Source: Paenibacillus mesophilus
GTDB taxonomy: Bacteria > Bacillota > Bacilli > Paenibacillales > NBRC-103111
Length of the DNA stretch: 64,000 bases
NCBI RefSeq assembly: GCF_005938385.1
Contig: NZ_VCRA01000017.1
Coordinates: 1 to 64,000 of the forward strand
Direction: 5' to 3'
In this document: one piece after another, positions 62,391 through 64,000 of the stretch
How positions within the stretch are numbered: the first letter of the stretch is position 1
Layout: the number at the start of each line of letters is the position of its first letter
Program-made: the position numbers and the translations under genes
The notes under the pieces: model-generated
The model's input: the letters and a program-made list of their open reading frames with translations, nothing else
Databases searched by the model: none
Told to the model about the DNA's origin: nothing

Positions 62391-63548
62391 TTAGCCAAGC
62401 CGCCCGACGAACGATTCCAGCTTGTCCATCGCTTTCTCCAGCACTTCCATCGAGTACGCGTACGAAATTCGGATGTACCCTTCCCCGTATACGGAGAAAG
62501 CGTCGCCCGGAACGACCGCGACCCGCTCCTCCTCGAGCAGCTTCATCGTAAAATCCATCGAGCTTAATCCGAAGCGGCCTATCGAAGGAAACAAATAAAA
62601 CGCGCCTTCCGGCTTCTCGCCCGTAAGGCCGATCCGCTGCAATCGATCATACACGAAATCTCTTCTCGCCTTATACTCCCGTTTCATCGGCTCCGCGTCG
62701 TCCATACCCGCCGTCAACGCTTCAACCGCCGCATACTGGCTGATGGAGCTGGCGCACGTCACATTGTACTGGTGCACTTTGACCATATGTTTGGAAATGT
62801 CCGCGGGAGCAAACGTGAAGCCGATGCGCCATCCGGTCATGGAATGCGACTTGGATAAACCGTTAATGACGATCGTCTGCTCCTTCATGCCGGGCAACGC
62901 CGCGATGGAACGGTGCGGCGCGTCGTAGACCAACTCGCTGTATATTTCGTCCGAGATGATGAAAATCGGCTTGCCGCGCAGCAAATCGGCGACCGCCTTC
63001 AGCTCTTCCGCGGTCATTACCCTTCCCGTCGGATTCGACGGATAACATAAAATAACCGCACGGGTTCGTTCCGATAGCACCGGCTTGAGCACTTCGGCGG
63101 TCAGCTTGAAGCCGCTCTTCCGCGTATCGGCGTACACCGGTGTCCCCCCGCACAACCGGACAATCGGCTCATACCCGGGATATATGGGGCCGGGGATGAC
63201 CACTTCGCTTCCCGGTCCGATAATGGTGCGAAGCGAGATATCCAGCGCCTGGCTCGCTCCGGCCGTGACGATGACTTCCTGCTCGGAATCGTAAGACAAC
63301 CCGTATTTGTTACCGACAAAGTGCGAGGCCGCCTTGCGCAGCTCAAGCAGCCCCGGATTTTGCGTATATAGCGTCTTGTTCTGATCCAACGCCCTTTTTC
63401 CGGCTTCGACGATATGGGCCGGCGTCGGAAAATCCGGTTGGCCGATCGTCAGCGTAATCGCGTCTTTATACGTCGCCACAAGGTTCGAAATTTTGCGAAT
63501 GCCGGATATTTGAATATTTTGGACCGCGGAATTGACCAAATGCTCCAC
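62391..63548 (-). CDS. patA: N-acetyl-LL-diaminopimelate aminotransferase (PatA-like)
   Basis: PLP-dependent class I aminotransferase of 385 residues. It closely resembles Bacillus PatA from the first residues (MEHLVNSAVQNIQISGIRKI) through TIGQPDFPTPAHIVEAGKRA and PGPIYPGYEPIVRLCGGTPV to the PLP lysine in INGLSKSHSMTGWRIGF. PatA makes N-acetyl-LL-diaminopimelate in the same branch as DapH and the deacetylase encoded at 57.8-59.8 kb. General aromatic or aspartate transaminase activity is the alternative. It is monocistronic or co-transcribed with the RluA-type gene 18 bp upstream. Confidence 0.85.
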   Translation of the reverse strand: MEHLVNSAVQNIQISGIRKISNLVATYKDAITLTIGQPDFPTPAHIVEAGKRALDQNKTLYTQNPGLLELRKAASHFVGNKYGLSYDSEQEVIVTAGASQALDISLRTIIGPGSEVVIPGPIYPGYEPIVRLCGGTPVYADTRKSGFKLTAEVLKPVLSERTRAVILCYPSNPTGRVMTAEELKAVADLLRGKPIFIISDEIYSELVYDAPHRSIAALPGMKEQTIVINGLSKSHSMTGWRIGFTFAPADISKHMVKVHQYNVTCASSISQYAAVEALTAGMDDAEPMKREYKARRDFVYDRLQRIGLTGEKPEGAFYLFPSIGRFGLSSMDFTMKLLEEERVAVVPGDAFSVYGEGYIRISYAYSMEVLEKAMDKLESFVGRLG

Positions 63549-63566
63549 AGTTGACTCCTCCCCGAA

Positions 63567-64000
63567 TTACAACGTTCTCAGCACGTCGAGCAAATGATTC
63601 ATATCGTCCGGGAGCGCCGCTTCGAACTCCATATAGTCCCCGCTCGACGGATGGACGAAACCGAGCACCTGAGCATGAAGCGCCTGTCCTTCGATCGGAT
63701 TCCCCTTGCTTCTGCCGTACATCGGATCCCCGACAAGCGGGTGATCGATATACTTCATATGAACGCGGATTTGATGCGTCCGTCCGGTCTCCAGCTTCAG
63801 CTGAAGCACCGTATATTCAGCCAGGCGGTCCAGAACGATAAAATGGGTTACCGCATGCTTGCTGTTTTTGTCCGTAACCATATATTTTTTCCGGTCGCTC
63901 GGGTCCCTTCCGATCGGCGCGTCTATCGTCCCTTGATCGTGAGCGACATTACCGTGCACGACGGCCGTATATTTCCGCGTTACGCTGTGAGCTTTCAACT
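63567..64000 (-). CDS. RluA-family 23S/tRNA pseudouridine synthase, 5' end outside the window
   Basis: C-terminal half of a pseudouridine synthase; the gene continues beyond the right edge, so the catalytic aspartate region is missing here. Visible motifs: KYTAVVHGNVAHDQGTIDAP, IGRDPSDRKKYMV, and LETGRTHQIRVHMKYIDHPL followed by VGDPMYGRSKG, the signature of RluD/RluA family members. The site modified (rRNA or tRNA) cannot be told. The stop lies 18 bp before patA on the same strand, suggesting a shared transcript. Confidence 0.92.
   Translation of the reverse strand, partial: LKAHSVTRKYTAVVHGNVAHDQGTIDAPIGRDPSDRKKYMVTDKNSKHAVTHFIVLDRLAEYTVLQLKLETGRTHQIRVHMKYIDHPLVGDPMYGRSKGNPIEGQALHAQVLGFVHPSSGDYMEFEAALPDDMNHLLDVLRTL

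Overview
The window looks like a chromosome segment from a Gram-positive, spore-former-related member of the Paenibacillaceae (Paenibacillus/Cohnella type). The grounds are moderately high GC, strong AGGAGG-type ribosome binding sites, S-layer-homology and copper-amine-oxidase-like stalk domains on secreted proteins, YesN/AraC-type regulators, AraC proteins fused to siderophore-binding domains, an acetylase-type diaminopimelate branch (DapH, deacetylase, PatA), and a PyrR-controlled pyrimidine operon. The genus is an inference from gene content; no rRNA or marker alignment could be run.

Layout. 0.1-8.6 kb: an OmpR-type two-component pair, AI-2E and DedA membrane proteins, several very small proteins, an SOS-controlled YolD-like gene, an SLH/PrcB-like exported protein and an ECF sigma/anti-sigma pair. 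8.7-12.1 kb: a three-gene tRNA cluster (Leu, Ile-CAT, fMet). The tRNA-Leu 3' end plus its terminator is duplicated 2.9 kb away and encloses a small AT-rich island of acetyltransferases and gene debris, with no integrase left. 12.4-22.5 kb: PgpA, then a tightly overlapping five-gene ABC operon (ATPase, adaptor lipoprotein, large FtsX-type permease, second ATPase with an AbrB-like tail, solute-binding lipoprotein). It is divergent from an exported MORN/octapeptide-repeat protein. 22.8-30.1 kb: a carbohydrate module (amidohydrolase, ADP-ribosylglycohydrolase-family protein, AraC regulator, a split YesN-type regulator, GH78 rhamnosidase). 30.1-33 kb: a VOC/sigma/VOC operon and an unusual sigma-like protein. 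33.2-36 kb: a Fur-box-controlled siderophore lipoprotein and an AraC regulator carrying a homologous binding domain. 36-38.5 kb: a repeat-rich secreted protein with a dockerin/EF-hand-like end. 38.5-42.8 kb: two tandem GntR-ABC operons, each preceded by a palindromic operator. 42.9-47.7 kb: arylamine N-acetyltransferase, then a sugar operon (two TIM-barrel isomerases, HUMPS-family decarboxylase/synthase, Zn dehydrogenase). 48-57.3 kb: pyrR-pyrB-pyrC-carA-carB-pyrF-pyrE with a promoter, PyrR-binding RNA element and leader terminator. 57.7-64 kb: dapH, its deacetylase partner and a TagA/WecG glycosyltransferase, then a cyclophilin, a SIMPL protein, patA and a truncated RluA-type gene.

The intergenic spaces hold several repeat families. 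One is a roughly 52-bp hairpin element with four copies and compensatory arm changes; three copies sit directly before pyrR, and one appears to supply the pyrR Shine-Dalgarno. The least conventional features are the AbrB-tailed ATPase operon coupled to a sugar-binding-type lipoprotein, the tRNA-Leu island, and the regulator/lipoprotein pair sharing a siderophore-binding domain.
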